NCBI GenBank assembly: GCA_016713535.1
Contig: JADJOY010000004.1
Location: 124,001 to 188,000, forward strand
Direction: 5' to 3'
Origin: JADJOY01 sp016713535 [NCBI: Deltaproteobacteria bacterium]
GTDB lineage: Bacteria; JADJOY01
Length of the DNA: 64,000 bases
Numbering within the stretch: the first letter of the stretch is position 1; the number at the start of each line of letters is the position of its first letter. Positions 60,424 to 64,000 of this stretch are shown here, in pieces. The notes beneath the pieces were generated by a model. That model saw only the letters and a list, made by a program, of their open reading frames with translations, was not told the origin of the DNA and ran no database searches. The position numbers and the translations under genes are program-made.

Positions 60424-61802
60424 ACGCTCGCGCCTCGGGTCAACCGGCATCCGCGGCCGGCGCGGCGGGCGAGCGCCCGTGGCGCGCCGACGGGCCGCTC
60501 TACGCGCTGTGGGGCGCAGGCGCGTTGCTCGCGGCGGTGCTCTTCGGGGTGCTGGCGCTCCGCATCGACCCGGCGCGCAAGGTCATCCACGGCGTCGACG
60601 GCGTCGGCTACACGTTGTGGGTGCGAAGCCTGGTCGGCGACGGCGACCTCGACTTCGCCGACGAGATCGATCGCGTCCATCCCGGCGAGCTCCCCGGCGC
60701 GGACCAGCGCACCGAGACCGGACTGCGCCCGAACAAATACGGCGTAGGGGTGTCGCTGCTCGCGGCGCCCTTCTACCTGGCGGCGCGCGCAATCGATCAC
60801 GCCCGAGGGGCGTCAGGCGTGGAAGCCGAGGAAGGCTGGACGGTCGTCGATCGCGTGGCGCTCGCGCTCGCCTCGCTCGCCTGGGGTTTCGTGGGGCTGG
60901 TGCTCGCGCACCGGCTGGCGCTCCGGGTGTCGAGCCCGGCGGCCGCGGGTTGGGCGGTGTCGCTGCTCGCGGCGGGGACCAACGTCCTCTACTACTTCGT
61001 GCGCGAGCCCTTCCTGTCGCACCTCGACTCGCTGTTCGCGCTCGCGCTCGCGGCGTGGCTCACCGAGCGGGCGTGGCGGGTCGGCGGCGGGTTTCGCGCG
61101 TGGCTCGCCGTGGGCGCCGCCGCCGGCCTCGCGGCGACGGTGCGGCTCACCGGGATCCTCTACCTGGCCGTGCCGCTCGTGCTGCTCGCGTCCGATGCGA
61201 AGCGCGACGGCGCGTGGCGGCGCGAGCGCCTCGCGGGGCTCGCAGTGGGCTGGGTGCTGGGGATGGCGCCGCAGCTCGCGGCGTGGCGGATCGTGTACGG
61301 CTCGTGGTGGACCGACGCCTACGAAGGCGAGGGGTTCACGCACTTGTTCGCGCCGCGCCTGCTCGCGGTGCTCCTCTCGTCGCGTCACGGGCTGCTCGCG
61401 TGGAGCCCGCTCGTGGTGCTCGCCCTCGCCGGAGTGCCCGAGCTGCTCCGGCGCGCGCCGGTGTGGGGCCGCGCGCTGGCCGCGTGGGCGGGGCTCCTGT
61501 GGTGGGCGAACGCGAGCTGGGAGCAGTGGTGGCTCGGCCACAGCTTCGGCCACCGCGGGTTCATCTGCCTGTTCGCGTTCTTCGCGATCGGGCTCGCGGT
61601 CTTCCTCGATGGTCCCGCGCGGCGGGTCGATCGCCGCTGGCTGTCCGCCGCGATCGCGCTGGCGGTGCTCTGGAACGCGGCGCTGATGCTCGCGTACCTC
61701 GCCGAGATGGTCCCGTACTCGGGGAGCTTCTCGTGGTGGGGCTTCGTCACCAGCCTCCCCGATCTGCCCGCGGCGGCGTGGCGCAAGGCGCACGGCGGGT
61801 AG
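60420..61802 (+). CDS. Polytopic membrane protein, GT-C glycosyltransferase-like
   Basis: This 460-residue protein starts within the stop of the upstream gene (ATGA at 60420), so the two are translationally coupled. It has about ten hydrophobic helices and resembles the ArnT/PMT-type GT-C membrane fold. The HGVDGVGYTLWVRSL...DLDFADEIDR segment is a candidate acidic active loop after the first helix. No family name is certain. Function with the TMTC-like neighbour in glycan assembly is inference. Confidence 0.7.
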   Translation: MNARASGQPASAAGAAGERPWRADGPLYALWGAGALLAAVLFGVLALRIDPARKVIHGVDGVGYTLWVRSLVGDGDLDFADEIDRVHPGELPGADQRTETGLRPNKYGVGVSLLAAPFYLAARAIDHARGASGVEAEEGWTVVDRVALALASLAWGFVGLVLAHRLALRVSSPAAAGWAVSLLAAGTNVLYYFVREPFLSHLDSLFALALAAWLTERAWRVGGGFRAWLAVGAAAGLAATVRLTGILYLAVPLVLLASDAKRDGAWRRERLAGLAVGWVLGMAPQLAAWRIVYGSWWTDAYEGEGFTHLFAPRLLAVLLSSRHGLLAWSPLVVLALAGVPELLRRAPVWGRALAAWAGLLWWANASWEQWWLGHSFGHRGFICLFAFFAIGLAVFLDGPARRVDRRWLSAAIALAVLWNAALMLAYLAEMVPYSGSFSWWGFVTSLPDLPAAAWRKAHGG

Positions 61803-61811
61803 GGGCCTGGA

Positions 61812-61885
61812 CCGGCTGGAGGGTCGTCGCTTCGTCGACGACCCCAGGGTGGGTTGGGGCGACCGACGAAGCGGTCGCCCTCCAG
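61812..61885 (+). repeat. Two-hairpin intergenic repeat, copy 2
   Basis: CTGGAGGGTCGTCGCTTCGT opens hairpin 1 (GGTCGTCG with CGACGACC). Hairpin 2 is GGCGACCG with CGGTCGCC, ending CCCTCCAG, so the whole is framed by an inverted CTGGAGGG. It matches 6521-6595 on the opposite strand. It lies between the membrane-protein gene and xseA. Confidence 0.78.
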
Positions 61886-61937
61886 CACCCGCCGCACCCT
61901 ACGATTGGACCGCGTCCGCGCGTATGTTGGGCGCGCC

Positions 61938-64000
<2,063 letters not shown>

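Noticed and set aside
58378-60450. 690-codon minus-strand frame opposite the FHA gene's 3' end and the TMTC-like gene
   Set aside because: Extremely Arg/Glu/His-rich composition with no hydrophobic core; the sense strand encodes membrane helices and TPRs.

Overview
The window is about 70% G+C and gene-dense. It comes from the chromosome of a Gram-negative bacterium: it encodes an OmpA-family protein, a probable lipoprotein, exported proteins and a Glu tRNA with encoded CCA. The large multidomain surface proteins, many hybrid histidine kinases, a CHAT-ATPase-TPR protein, a 2-oxoacid dehydrogenase cluster and GTG starts suggest a Deltaproteobacteria-like soil lineage (Myxococcota, Desulfobacterota or Binatota grade). 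That placement is inference. No phage, insertion sequence or CRISPR array was seen.

Layout. (1) 1-6500: two related secreted proteins with Ig-like repeats and FG-GAP/VCBS tails, each followed by a strong terminator; the second also has a CSLREA region and a beta-helix. (2) 6599-13412, minus strand: a branched-chain 2-oxoacid dehydrogenase cluster (E1 alpha, E1 beta, E2), an XRE-cupin regulator and a second, fused alpha-beta E1. (3) 13.7-25.8 kb: a small membrane peptide, a sialidase-like gene with an internal stop, a CHAT-NTPase-TPR protein, a frameshifted DEAD-box-type helicase, a family 9 glycosyltransferase, a zinc alcohol dehydrogenase and an inorganic pyrophosphatase. (4) 26.2-39.0 kb: a signalling island of two single-domain receivers, four multidomain histidine kinases (one with an ethylene-receptor-like membrane domain) and a KaiC-like ATPase. 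(5) 39-49.3 kb: an old-yellow-enzyme homologue, a PKD lipoprotein, a 1.2 kb hairpin-rich duplicated noncoding region, an aminotransferase and a four-gene exported-protein operon ending in OmpA. (6) 49.4-55.5 kb: tRNA-Glu, a patatin and the haem genes hemE, hemN and hemG. (7) 55.6-64.0 kb: an SCP2-like protein, a BKACE enzyme, an FHA protein, two membrane proteins, xseA, xseB and a partial prenyl synthase.

Two patterns cut across the window. First, six otherwise good genes are broken by one small length change each (five single-base changes, four of them in base runs, and one 8-bp tandem duplication). A seventh has an in-frame TGA, and the CHAT gene seems to carry a compensated pair of shifts. 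These are either real decay or phase switching, or consensus errors in the assembly; reads would decide. Second, intergenic gaps carry families of multi-hairpin repeats: a three-hairpin element found four times plus one minimal copy, a two-hairpin element found twice, and a 436-bp tandem duplication with conserved foldable cores.

The most unusual leads are the kinase whose membrane domain matches the spacing of the ethylene receptor, the CHAT-NTPase-TPR protein that lacks both its dyad histidine and its Walker A lysine, and the duplicated structured noncoding locus at 42-43 kb.
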